From contig JAICVS010000010.1 in assembly GCA_025935195.1 (NCBI GenBank), forward strand, positions 1 through 55,696: a stretch of DNA of 55,696 nt, read 5' to 3'. The DNA is from Ktedonobacterales bacterium. Its GTDB lineage: Bacteria; Chloroflexota; Ktedonobacteria; Ktedonobacterales; JADMIN01. This document shows, in pieces, positions 43,054-51,069 of this stretch (within the stretch, counting starts at the first letter, position 1; every line of letters starts with the position of its first letter). The notes beneath the pieces are model-generated. The model searched no databases and was not told the origin of the DNA. It worked only from the letters and a program-made list of their open reading frames with translations. Made by a program: the position numbers and the translations under genes.

Positions 43054-43506
43054 ATGGCTGATACGGCTGATACGGTCGAGCAGGCAGGCGAGTCCGGCGC
43101 GGGCGATCTGCTGCGCGACATCTTTGCGCGCCAGGCGAGCCTGGGCAGGTACTATCATGCTAGTCGTCCCGACGGATTCTATAGCCTGCCGCCGTTGGCA
43201 CAATGCACAATGTGGACACGCGCCATCATCCACGAGTGCTGCGAGCTCGACAACGAGCTTGGCTGGAAGCCCTGGAAGAACGGGCCGGACCTCGAAGCCA
43301 ACCGGACCGCGCGCCTGATGGAGACCGCCGACATCCTGCACTTCCTGGTGCAGCTCGCCCTGGATCAGGGCTTCTCAGCGGACGATCTATACGCCGCGTA
43401 CGTCCAAAAGAACGCGGAGAACCGCCGTCGCCAGCAGTCCGACCCGCGCTATCACCCAGCCGGCCACTCCTCCGATGGCGGAGCGACGTCCGCGGCCGAG
43501 ACGTGA
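43054..43506 (+). CDS. Dimeric dUTPase-like all-alpha NTP pyrophosphatase
   Basis: A 150-residue protein of the dUTPase_2/MazG-like superfamily, hydrolysing dUTP or a related nucleotide to limit misincorporation. The metal-binding acids are in HECCELDNELGWKPWKN (Glu61, Glu64) and LMETADILHFLVQLALDQGF (Glu90, Asp93), which match the dimeric dUTPase motifs including WKPWK. YVQKNAENRRRQQ is the usual C-terminal block. The tail is polar. Its stop overlaps the GTG start of the HNH gene (GTGA). Confidence 0.88.
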   Translation: MADTADTVEQAGESGAGDLLRDIFARQASLGRYYHASRPDGFYSLPPLAQCTMWTRAIIHECCELDNELGWKPWKNGPDLEANRTARLMETADILHFLVQLALDQGFSADDLYAAYVQKNAENRRRQQSDPRYHPAGHSSDGGATSAAET

Positions 43507-43868
43507 GCGGGCGTGCGCATGTCTCGGCGCGGATGCTCAACCGCATCGCCCAGACCGACAGCACCTTCACACGACGGGGCAACTCGTGGGTAGGGAAATG
43601 TCTGATCTGCGGCGGCCCGCTCCGCTTCGACGCCGCGACCGGCGAAGGGGTGGATGTCGAGCATATCGTGCCGCGTAGCCTGGGCGGCTCGCATGATCTG
43701 CGCAACCTTGGCGTCACACACCCACGTTGCAACAGCGAGAAGGGCCGCAACTGGGACGGCGGACGTCGCCGCCGCCGCGATCCCGACCGCTATCAGAGCA
43801 TGGCCGGGCGCCTGCTCGCAGAGCGCGCCCGGCGTTGGCGGGAGCCAGAGCCCGATGGGAATGCCTGA
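43503..43868 (+). CDS. HNH endonuclease-fold protein
   Basis: A 121-residue HNH protein. CLICGGPL (Cys33, Cys36) and PRCNSEKG (Cys76) supply structural zinc ligands, and VEHIVPRSLGGSHDLRNLG with His54 and Asn68 gives the HNH core, so the catalytic set is complete. The C-terminus is strongly basic (GGRRRRRDPDRY). GTG overlaps the dUTPase stop; ATG at 43533 is an alternative. Coupling to a dUTPase suggests a part in DNA repair or nucleotide quality control, but the target is unknown. Confidence 0.85.
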   Translation: MSGRAHVSARMLNRIAQTDSTFTRRGNSWVGKCLICGGPLRFDAATGEGVDVEHIVPRSLGGSHDLRNLGVTHPRCNSEKGRNWDGGRRRRRDPDRYQSMAGRLLAERARRWREPEPDGNA

Positions 43869-43869
43869 A

Positions 43870-44637
43870 ATGGGCACGAGTGACAGCCATGACGACCAGC
43901 CCTATGGAGAACGGAGCACGGGGCCTGATGGCCCGCTGCCCAACCGCTTCGACCGCGGCACGTTCACCGGCTGCCTGGGCATCCTCTGTGTGCTGGCGCT
44001 GCCGGGGCTGCTGTTCCTGCCCGTCGAAAGCTGGCCGCTGCCGCCGCTGATCGCCCAGCTCGTGCCGCTGGCGGGCGTGACGGGGGCCGCACTCGGCCTC
44101 TGGCTGCTCTCTCGTGTTCCCGGCACGGAGCCGGCTCCGCGTTCTTCCGACCCGCTGCATCCCCTCACGCGCACTGGGAGGCCACCGCTGATAGAACGGC
44201 CAGCGTCGCCCGCCAACCGGAGCGGCTGCCTCGCCGGGCTGGGGCTGGCCGCGCTCGCTGTCACCGGCTACCTCGTCGTCGGCCTCGCCGCGCACCAGAC
44301 GGCCATCCTCCTGGGAACATTGCTCGCCACAGCGGCGGGCGGCGGATTGCTGGCATACGGCGCGCTCGTCGCGGCTGGCCGCCTGTCCGCGCCGGCATGG
44401 CGTTGGGTGCGCGGCCCAGCGCAGGGAAGCCGCGCGCCACAGGCGCTACCGCTGGTCTTTGCGGGGCTGGTGAGCGTGCTCTGGGCGCTCTTCGTCGCCG
44501 CCAGCCACGGGTACGTCTGGGCGCCGCTGGGCGTCGGCGCCGTCATTCTCGCCGGCGCGCTCACCCGGCCGATCACGCGGCGACTGCCACGCTCAGATCG
44601 CCCCGGCGCCGCGCCGCCCCCCGGCCGGCGCGAGTGA
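43870..44637 (+). CDS. Six-segment membrane protein, unknown function
   Basis: A 255-residue protein with a polar start (GTSDSHDDQPYGERSTGPDG) and hydrophobic segments near residues 35-55, 60-82, 125-147, 150-175, 195-215 and 217-235. No family is recognised. A Pro/Arg-rich loop at 85-115 and a basic C-terminus are cytoplasmic by the positive-inside rule. ATG at 43870 begins one base after the HNH stop; ATG at 43861 would overlap it. It is likely cotranscribed with the dUTPase and HNH genes. Confidence 0.65.
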   Translation: MGTSDSHDDQPYGERSTGPDGPLPNRFDRGTFTGCLGILCVLALPGLLFLPVESWPLPPLIAQLVPLAGVTGAALGLWLLSRVPGTEPAPRSSDPLHPLTRTGRPPLIERPASPANRSGCLAGLGLAALAVTGYLVVGLAAHQTAILLGTLLATAAGGGLLAYGALVAAGRLSAPAWRWVRGPAQGSRAPQALPLVFAGLVSVLWALFVAASHGYVWAPLGVGAVILAGALTRPITRRLPRSDRPGAAPPPGRRE

Positions 44638-44672
44638 GCCGGCACGAGTGAGCCGGCACGAGTGAGCCGGCA
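44631..44672. repeat. 14-bp tandem repeat, three copies
   Basis: CGAGTGAGCCGGCA occurs three times head-to-tail, the first copy covering the stop of the membrane-protein gene. A stem-loop (CCGGCACG against CGTGCCGG) starts in the third copy and ends at about 44691, possibly a transcript end without a T-run. Confidence 0.85.
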
Positions 44673-44831
44673 CGGGTAGCGCACGTGCCGGGCCAGCGCA
44701 CCCCTCGCGACCGATTCTCCACCGCATCGCCCTCTCGCCGCCCACCACACCCGCGCATCATGGATGAGACATGGCCTGCGGGAGTGGTGGGTGAGCGAAA
44801 CGGTGTCTGGGAAAGGATCGGTCGGAGAACG

Positions 44832-45896
44832 ATGATAGAAGCGGGAAGCGCGACGAGCGTATCTGGCATGGCGTTGGCCCAGCGCGGCAGGGCCTCCACC
44901 CTGGCGCCCATATCTCTATCACAAGATGATGCCTGGCTCGGACTCATTGCGCGCGTGTATGGCTATTCCAGCGTCGTGCTAACGGCGCATGACGCCACCG
45001 GCCGCCTGACCGGGCGCCTGCCGCTCTGCCTCATGCGCAGCCCGCTGACGGGCCGCCGGCTCGTCTCGCTGCCGTTTACCGACCACGCGCCGCTTCAAGC
45101 GGAGGACGCCGCCAGCGCGGCGGACCTGATCGAGCAGGCGGTGCGGCTGGCGCGGGATGAGCGCGTGCGCTATCTGGAGCTGCGTACCGGCCCCATCGCC
45201 GCGCTGGCGACTCGCGCCGACTTCGCGGCGAGCGATCTCTACGTGCGCTGGATCGCGGATCTGGGGGCGGGCGCGGATGCCGCGTGGGCACGCATCAAGA
45301 AGCCGGTGCAGACGCAGATCAAGAAGGCGCGCAAGCTCGGTGTCCAGGTGCGGCGCGCGACTGAACGCGCCGACATGCTGGCGTACTATCGCCTGCACCT
45401 AGGTACGCGCACCCGCAAGCATGGCATGCCCGCCCAGCCGGCGCGCTACTTCCTAGAGCTGTGGGACACGCTCGCGGCCAGCGGCCAGGCGCAGGTCTTC
45501 CTGGCCGAGCACGAAGGGCAAACCATCGCCGGGCTCGTGCTGCTGGCCTCCGGGCGCGAGGCGCACTACGCCTATGGCGCGTCGGATGAGCGTTTTCTGC
45601 ACCTCGCGCCCAACAATCCGCTGATGTGGGAGGCGATGGCCTGGGCCTGCGGTGCCGGCTACGCGACGTTCGACTTCGGGCGCACCGCGCGCGACAACGC
45701 CGGGCTGATGCAATTCAAGCGCGGCTGGGGCACGACGATGGAGCCGCTGACCTACTACTACTCTCCGCGTGTCGCCGGGTTGGCCGCCACTTCCGAAGAG
45801 AGCCGCGCCTACCGCCTGCTGACGGCAGGGTGGCGGCGGCTGCCGCTCGCCGTCGCCGGCCCCCTGGGCGGCGCGCTGTACCGGCACTTGGGCTGA
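44832..45896 (+). CDS. FemAB/GNAT-type acyltransferase
   Basis: A 354-residue protein of the FemAB-like GNAT group associated with peptidoglycan bridges or exopolysaccharide systems. The second half holds VFLAEHEGQTIAGLVLLASGREAHYAYGASDERFLHLAPNNPLMWEAMAWACGAGYATFDFGRTARDNAGLMQFKRGWGT, typical of the acetyltransf_6/FemAB domain. IKKPVQTQIKKARKLGVQVRRA is the coiled arm of the family. The ATG follows GGAG by four bases. No exosortase genes are nearby, so the acceptor is unknown. Confidence 0.85.
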   Translation: MIEAGSATSVSGMALAQRGRASTLAPISLSQDDAWLGLIARVYGYSSVVLTAHDATGRLTGRLPLCLMRSPLTGRRLVSLPFTDHAPLQAEDAASAADLIEQAVRLARDERVRYLELRTGPIAALATRADFAASDLYVRWIADLGAGADAAWARIKKPVQTQIKKARKLGVQVRRATERADMLAYYRLHLGTRTRKHGMPAQPARYFLELWDTLAASGQAQVFLAEHEGQTIAGLVLLASGREAHYAYGASDERFLHLAPNNPLMWEAMAWACGAGYATFDFGRTARDNAGLMQFKRGWGTTMEPLTYYYSPRVAGLAATSEESRAYRLLTAGWRRLPLAVAGPLGGALYRHLG

Positions 45897-45913
45897 GCGT
45901 GTGCCGAACGAGC

Positions 45914-47524
45914 CTAGCGCCGGACGCCGCCCGCCGGCCGGTTGTCACGCTCCAGCGTGGCAGCCCGGTCCATGAGAATGCGCGCGGCGGCCACGGCATC
46001 GTAGGGGAAGTCAGCGTGGCGCTGCTCGTCCGAGGCGACGAGCAGGAATCCCTGGGCGATCTCCCGGATGGTAGCGGGATCGTGGATGCGCCCCTCGCGC
46101 ACGGCGTCGTAGGCATCGGAGAGCGCCTCAGGCGCGAGTGCCTCGGCCGGCAGCGGGAGCGGCGGCGGGCCGGATTGCGCGCTCACGTCCGCGATGTCCG
46201 GCAACATCCGTGGCACGACCGCCGCGGCGAGTGGCGCGGGCGCTGGGGTGGAGGGTGGCCCGGCTTCGAGCGGCGCGCGGGCGGGAGTGGCGCGCGCGAA
46301 TTCATGCCCATCCTCATCGTCGCGCTCGTCGAGGTCGTCGAGGTCGTCGGCCAAGTCAGCCGGGATGGTCTCGCTCTCCGGCATCAGCCAGATATCCTTC
46401 ACACCAACCCACTGGATATGGATGCCGCGCACGCGCGCCTGCTCGCGCAGCATCGTCAGCATCGTCCGGGCGAGCAGGCGATCTGGGGCGGCCGCCTCGT
46501 CGTCCAGCATGGTGTGCGCCCACTCGACGAGCGATTCGCGCAGCGTCGTGGCGATCAGATCGCGCAGGTCGCGCTCCCAGTCGTCGGAGCCGAGCGCGGC
46601 CAGATGCGCCTGCGCGGGCAGGGCGCGGTAGCTGACGGTCGCCGCCGCGCGCGCGATGTAAGTCGTATCGTCGCTGTCGCGTACGCGCGTCTGCTTCGCG
46701 GGGCAGCTATACTCGCGCTCGCCGGTCTCGACCGTCGCCAGCACACGCTCGCCGGGCAGCAACACCGCCGCGCCGGGTCGCAGCGAGCGCAGGTAGTTGC
46801 CGGCCATCGCCGTGACGGCGACCCGGCCATCCGGCACGCTCAACATGCGCGCGCGCACGTAATAGGCGCCGGCCGCGGCGGCGAACGCCGCGAACGCCAG
46901 CGCCACGAGCGGGCCGCCGGCGACCCAGAGCGTCGCGCCGGCGTAGACCACGACTCCGCCGATCAGCACGAGCAGCCAGGTGGCGAGCGAGGGAGCCAGA
47001 TAGAGCGCCACACCATAGACGCCCGCGCTGACGAGATAGATGATGAAGAGCGTGGTCAGCCCACCGGGCGAGAGGCCGGGAACGCCGTGCGCGTCGCGCC
47101 GGTTCGCCAGCGCGAAAGCGAGCAGCAGCAGCGCCGTGCCGAGCAGCGGCGGAACGATACCCGGCGACCAGCGCCGAAACGTGCCGAGCCAGGGCGCGGG
47201 CGCCGAGGCTGATTGCGTGCGCGCCGGGCGAGCGCGAATGGCCTGCCACCAGTGCCGGGTCAGCGCGCTGGCATGCCCGCGGGCGCTACGACGCCGCGCT
47301 GTCGGCTCCACGGAGCCGGGGGTACTCGGAGTGTTCGACGCCAGCGCCAACAGGATGGGACGCGCCCGCATAGCGCGAATGGCGCGTCTGGGGGGAGCGA
47401 CGGCGAGGGTGGCGCGTGCCAGCGCGAGCTGTCGCTGACGCTGGCGCAGCAGCTCCGGATCGAGGGCGGGGCCGCGCGCACCGGGATGTTGTGACGATGC
47501 ATGTTCGTATCGTTTGTAGCGCAT
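45914..47524 (-). CDS. Membrane protein with SPFH/band-7-like domain
   Basis: A 536-residue protein. The first 110 residues are basic and Ala/Arg-rich. Four hydrophobic segments follow (about 121-138, 150-165, 170-190, 200-222). Then VPDGRVAVTAMAGNYLRSLRPGAAVLLPGERVLATVETGEREYSCPAKQTRVRDSDDTTYIARAAATVSYRA and DLIATTLRESLVEWAHTML read as an SPFH/band-7 domain. A Pro/Ala-rich region and a final helical block (YDAVREGRIHDPATIREIA) complete it. SPFH proteins scaffold membrane microdomains; no partner protease (NfeD) is adjacent. The ATG at 47524 has a weak ribosome site. Confidence 0.72.
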   Translation of the reverse strand: MRYKRYEHASSQHPGARGPALDPELLRQRQRQLALARATLAVAPPRRAIRAMRARPILLALASNTPSTPGSVEPTARRRSARGHASALTRHWWQAIRARPARTQSASAPAPWLGTFRRWSPGIVPPLLGTALLLLAFALANRRDAHGVPGLSPGGLTTLFIIYLVSAGVYGVALYLAPSLATWLLVLIGGVVVYAGATLWVAGGPLVALAFAAFAAAAGAYYVRARMLSVPDGRVAVTAMAGNYLRSLRPGAAVLLPGERVLATVETGEREYSCPAKQTRVRDSDDTTYIARAAATVSYRALPAQAHLAALGSDDWERDLRDLIATTLRESLVEWAHTMLDDEAAAPDRLLARTMLTMLREQARVRGIHIQWVGVKDIWLMPESETIPADLADDLDDLDERDDEDGHEFARATPARAPLEAGPPSTPAPAPLAAAVVPRMLPDIADVSAQSGPPPLPLPAEALAPEALSDAYDAVREGRIHDPATIREIAQGFLLVASDEQRHADFPYDAVAAARILMDRAATLERDNRPAGGVRR

Positions 47525-47563
47525 GCCCTGGCTAAAGCATCTTTCTTGCCAGTTGGGGAACTG

Positions 47564-48324
47564 ACGTGAATTCTGGATAAGCTACGCGGCTGGCATCGCA
47601 TCGAGTCCTCCATTGAGGTGGAGTGAGGGTTTCTTCGGTTGGTGGCAGTAGGCGATGAGACCGGCCAGGAGGTGGACGAGGAAATTAGAGGGGCTGCGGT
47701 GACGGGTATGCTCAATCTGGCAGACATTCTTGAGTTCATCGTTGACGCTCTCGATCAGGGCGCGCTTGCGCAAGAGCAGTTTATCGGTGGCCCGCAAGAC
47801 CTGTGCGCGCATGTTCTTGTGCCGTTTGGTGATGAAGACGAGGCCCTGCTCGACCAGGAGGTGCTCGGCGAGCGCCTGAGAGATGTAGCCCCGGTCACCG
47901 AAGAGTTTGCCGAACAGGCGACAGACCAGGCGCGGGATCGGGCGGCGATCATCGACATGGCCGGGCGTCAGGCCGAAGGCGAGCAGCGCGCGCCGCTGGT
48001 CATCGGGTCGTTGATCACCAGATGCAGCTTGAACCCGTAGAACCAGCCCACCGAGGTCTTGCCACGGCGCGCATCGGCGCGAAAGACCCGATGCTGGGCG
48101 ATGCGGGCCAGGTGGCAGACCTGGAGCGAGGTGGCGTCCATACAGCTGATGCCGCTCCAGGTGCCCATCTGGGTGCGCGGATAGGCCGCCAAGGGCAGCA
48201 GGACACGCGGCATGCGCGCCACAAAGCGCGTGTAGCTGAGCAGGTGCGGGAACTCGGCGCACACCTGCGTCTGGAACCGCATCATATCCCTGCTGAAGGC
48301 ATTTCGCTTATCCAGAATTCACGT
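47564..48324 (-). mobile_element. Shortened IS982-family insertion sequence
   Basis: Flanked by perfect 19-bp inverted repeats, ACGTGAATTCTGGATAAGC at 47564-47582 and its complement at 48306-48324. The element is only about 761 bp; IS982 members are usually close to 1 kb. The transposase lacks its first 80 or so codons and has a frameshift. No flanking target duplication is obvious. The right flank is a family A dispersed repeat. Confidence 0.85.
47582..48285 (-). pseudogene. IS982 transposase, truncated and frameshifted
   Basis: The 5' part encodes FPHLLSYTRFVARMPRVLLPLAAY, ISCMDATSLQVCHLARIAQHRVF and GKTSVGWFYGFKLHLVIND. Near 48003-48012 the frame shifts by one base, and the rest reads LLAFGLTPGHVDDRRPIPRLVCRLFGKLFGDRGYIS and KLLLRKRALIESVNDELKNVCQIEHTRHRSPSNFLVHLLAGLIAYCHQPKKPSL. 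The DDE residues in MDATSL, TPGHVDD and IESVND are retained. The N-terminal domain is missing, and the shift fits loss of one base in a CCC run. It cannot transpose alone but could be mobilised by a full IS982. Confidence 0.87.
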
Positions 48325-48366
48325 TCACACAGAGGAACGGAGGAAGCGGAGGTTCACGGAGGGGGG
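48325..48366. repeat. Dispersed CTCCG-type repeat (family A, copy 3, inverted)
   Basis: TCACACAGAGGAACGGAGGAAGCGGAGG and then TTCACGGAGG, the reverse complement of the CTCCGTGAACCTCC part of copy 1 near 20.46 kb. It abuts the right end of the IS982 element, so the IS may have inserted into or beside it. Confidence 0.65.
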
Positions 48367-48437
48367 TTAGGGTCATGTCGGGCGGGCAGCGGGCTGCTTT
48401 TGCCGCGATGCGGTTTAGCGTCTGTGACACTGTGATC

Positions 48438-48917
48438 TCAGCCGGTGATCTCGACCTCGGCTTCGATCTCGACGGGGATGCGCAGCGGCAGCTCGGCCAG
48501 GCCGACGGCGGAGCGGGCGTGGGTGCCGCGCTCGGTGCCGTAGAGTTCGAGGATCAGGTCGGAGAAGCCGTTGATCACGCTTGGCGTCTGCGTGAAGCCG
48601 GGCGCGACGTTGACCATGCCGAAGACGCGCAGCCAGGCCGTCACGCGATCCAGATCGCCCAGCTCGCGCTTCAGGCTTCCCAGGATCACCAGCCCGGTCA
48701 GTCGCGCGGCGGCGTAGCCCTGCTCCAGCGTCAGGTCCGCGCCGACTTTGCCGAGCGGCTCGGCCAGCGTGCCATCGGCGTTGAGCGGTCCCGCGCCGGA
48801 GATGAAGGCGCGATTGCCGCGCACGCGCACTGGCGCGAACGGCAGTTTCATCCCCGACACCCGCATCGGCTCCGGTAGCGCCAGCCCCAGCGCGTGCAGC
48901 TTGGCTTCGATCTCCAT
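48438..48917 (-). CDS. RidA/YjgF-family enamine/imine deaminase
   Basis: A 159-residue protein of the RidA family, YjgH-like subgroup. FISGAGPLNADGTLAEPLGKVGADLTLEQGYAAARLTGLVILGSLKRELGDLDRV is the typical first half, and Arg135 in THARSAVGLAELPLRIPVEIEAEVEI is the substrate-binding Arg. RidA hydrolyses reactive 2-aminoacrylate and 2-aminocrotonate released by PLP dehydratases. It lies 39 bases downstream of a threonine dehydratase gene, the enzyme that makes those products. The ATG follows AGGAG by seven bases. Confidence 0.93.
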   Translation of the reverse strand: MEIEAKLHALGLALPEPMRVSGMKLPFAPVRVRGNRAFISGAGPLNADGTLAEPLGKVGADLTLEQGYAAARLTGLVILGSLKRELGDLDRVTAWLRVFGMVNVAPGFTQTPSVINGFSDLILELYGTERGTHARSAVGLAELPLRIPVEIEAEVEITG

Positions 48918-48956
48918 GTGCTGTCTCCTCTCATACTGGACTGTTTTGCGTTGGTG

Positions 48957-49919
48957 TTATGGCACGTCGCCCTGGAGGATTTTCACCAGCTTCGCGGTGT
49001 CTATGTTGCCGCCGGAGACGACGCAGGCGATCTTGCCGGCGCCCGCCTTGCCGCTGAGCGCGGCCGCGACGGGCGCGGCGCCCGCCCCTTCGGCGACGAT
49101 GCGGTTGCGCTCGACGAGCAGCTTCACCGTCGCGGCGATCTCGGCCGGCGTCGCCGTCAAGCCGCCATCCAGCAGCAGCCGCGCCAGCGGCCAGATCTCG
49201 GGCAGCACGGCCAGCGCGCCGATGCCGTCTACGAAGCTGGGCGTGTAGTTGACGGGAACCGGCTCGCCGGCGGCGAGCGACGCGGCGAAGGGAGCGCCGG
49301 TGGAAACTTCGCAGGCATACAGGCGCGCACGGGGCTTGAGCGCGCGTACGGCTGAGGCGACGGCGCAGCTCAGGCCGCCACCACCGTAGGGGATCACGAC
49401 GGCATCCACGTCGGGGAGATCATCGAGGATTTCCAGGCCGATGGTCGCATTGCCGGCCATGACGGCGGGATCGCTGACGGGATGGAGGAAGAGTCCGCGC
49501 ATGCTGGGGTAGGTGTGCGTCTGGAGAATCTCGAACCAGGCGTCGAAGGGGACTTTGACGACGGAGGCTCCCAGCCGCGCGAGGGCGGCGAGCTTCGTTT
49601 CGGGGGCGTGGTCGGGGGCGACGACGGCGCAGGGGATGCCAAGACGCCGCGCCTGCCAGGCGATGCCCTGGGCCATGTTGCCGGCGCTCGCCGTCCAGAC
49701 GCCTTCGGCCAGCTCGGCGGGGGCCGCGAGCGCCAGCGCGTTGACCGCGCCGCGCAGCTTGAAGGAGCCGATGGGCTGCAAGCTCTCCAGCTTCAGATAG
49801 ATTTCGGCTGGGCCGTCCGCGGCGTTGAGACGCACGAGCGGCGTGCGCGTGACGGATGCGGCGATGCGCGCGGCGGCGGCCTGGATGTCGTCCAACGGGA
49901 TCGGCTCGCGGATAGCCAT
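48957..49919 (-). CDS. Threonine/serine dehydratase (PLP-dependent)
   Basis: Catabolic-type threonine ammonia-lyase, 320 residues, lacking a C-terminal regulatory ACT domain. It contains the PLP-binding Lys54 in GSFKLRGA, the substrate loop SAGNMAQG, the phosphate loop YGGGGLSC and CVVSGGN near the C-terminus. It converts threonine (or serine) to a 2-oxo acid and ammonia through an enamine intermediate. The ATG follows GGAG by eight bases. With ridA it forms a two-gene operon; the lack of a regulatory domain argues against a feedback-controlled isoleucine enzyme. Confidence 0.93.
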   Translation of the reverse strand: MAIREPIPLDDIQAAAARIAASVTRTPLVRLNAADGPAEIYLKLESLQPIGSFKLRGAVNALALAAPAELAEGVWTASAGNMAQGIAWQARRLGIPCAVVAPDHAPETKLAALARLGASVVKVPFDAWFEILQTHTYPSMRGLFLHPVSDPAVMAGNATIGLEILDDLPDVDAVVIPYGGGGLSCAVASAVRALKPRARLYACEVSTGAPFAASLAAGEPVPVNYTPSFVDGIGALAVLPEIWPLARLLLDGGLTATPAEIAATVKLLVERNRIVAEGAGAAPVAAALSGKAGAGKIACVVSGGNIDTAKLVKILQGDVP

Positions 49920-50445
49920 TGTTATAGCTCCCTCTGATGATCCACTGTGGAGACGGCGCGACCCAGTATACTCAGTATACCCGGCGTAACGGTGCGGAGG
50001 AGGAGGCGAAGGCTTTCCCAGCGGGCAGTGCAGAGGAAGAGCATTCGGTGGGGAGCGTGAATATGCGTGCGGGCCGCGAGGGGGCCGCGACAGGGCGCCG
50101 GCGGCGCGGGCATGCGGGTGAATGAAGTGGGGAAGGAAGCCCGCATGCCGCGAGGAACCGGCGTCGTATCTATCGCGGAACCGCTCGCGGCCCGCCGAGA
50201 TGAGGACGGACTACAAGACCGGACTACAGGATGGCTGTTTGTTCAAAGCCGCACAGCCGGCGCGAGCGCCGGGGCTGTAGCGCGACGAGACACCGCGCAT
50301 ACCCGTTGAGTCTGGTGGGGGCCAGCAGCGTGGCTCGCAGGCTCGTCTGCTGTGCGAAACGCGCTATGCCGATGGCAGTAACCGCTTGTCTCTGGCGCGA
50401 CATCCGGCCTAGCCCAAGGGTGGGTAGGCCGGGTCAGGTGGATGG
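49920..50445. other. Intergenic region upstream of the dehydratase operon, no gene seen
   Basis: About 526 bases. The end nearest the dehydratase holds a promoter-like palindrome pair. The remainder, including CCTAGCCCAAGGGTGGGTAGGCCGG near 50408-50433, has no protein-like frame on either strand and looks like accumulated intergenic sequence. Confidence 0.5.
49966..49980 (-). promoter_or_regulatory. Twin GTATAC sites ahead of the threonine dehydratase gene
   Basis: GTATAC-TCA-GTATAC forms both a direct and an inverted repeat. On the minus strand it reads TATACTGAGTATACTGGG, two good -10 hexamers nine bases apart, about 45-60 bases ahead of the start codon. No clear -35 is visible, so it may be an operator overlapping the promoter. 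Confidence 0.45.
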
Positions 50446-51069
50446 TCAGGCCGGCGGGAGCAGCTCGATCAGGCTGTGGAGCATGCGCGCTGTCGCGCCC
50501 CAGATGCGGTGGGCACCGAAGTCGTAGAAGTGGATCAGGTGCGCGGCGCCAAAGCGCTGCCAAAGCTCATTGTGATAGATGGCTGGCTCGGCGAGCGCGG
50601 CGAGCGGCGCGTAGATCACCTCAGCCACCTCGGCGGGATTGGGGGTGAGTATGGGCATCCCCTCGCCCAGCCAGCCAACGAATGGTGTGATCACGAAATT
50701 GCTGACGGCGGCGAAGACGGGCGGCAACGGCCCTAGCAGCTCGACGCTCGCCGGGTCCAGGTCAATCTCCTCGCGGGCCTCGCGCAGCGCGGTCTGCCCT
50801 AGCGAGTGGTCGCCGGGGTCGCGCGAGCCGCCGGGGAAGGAGATCTCACCCTTGTGCCTGGAGAGATCGCGCGAGCGCACGGTGAAGAGCAGGTGGGGAC
50901 GCCCGGCGACGGCGTAGAGGGGCGCCAGCACGCCGGCGGCGCGGGCCGCCTCGGCTCCCGGCGCGAGCGCGGCGGGGGCCAGCGCCGCCAGTTGCGCGCG
51001 CAGATAGGGGACGAGTATGCGCGCATCGTTCAGCAGGGTCGCACGGGAGGTAGTGGTCTGGTAGTCCAT
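50446..51069 (-). CDS. Nudix hydrolase, CoA pyrophosphatase type
   Basis: A 207-residue NudL/NUDT7-like enzyme. LLFTVRSRDLSRHKGEISFPGG is the CoA-type motif immediately before the Nudix box GGSRDPGDHSLGQTALREAREEIDL, which has the full GX5EX7REUXEEXGU pattern. Members split CoA or its oxidised forms into 4'-phosphopantetheine and adenosine 3',5'-diphosphate. The start at 51069 is given; an in-frame ATG at 51126 after GAGG is nearly as good. It is divergent from the S1 gene region. Confidence 0.9.
   Translation of the reverse strand: MDYQTTTSRATLLNDARILVPYLRAQLAALAPAALAPGAEAARAAGVLAPLYAVAGRPHLLFTVRSRDLSRHKGEISFPGGSRDPGDHSLGQTALREAREEIDLDPASVELLGPLPPVFAAVSNFVITPFVGWLGEGMPILTPNPAEVAEVIYAPLAALAEPAIYHNELWQRFGAAHLIHFYDFGAHRIWGATARMLHSLIELLPPA

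Noticed and set aside
50231-50563. Short frames on both strands between the dehydratase and the Nudix gene
   Set aside because: They lack ribosome sites and recognisable motifs and overlap each other. They look like chance frames.
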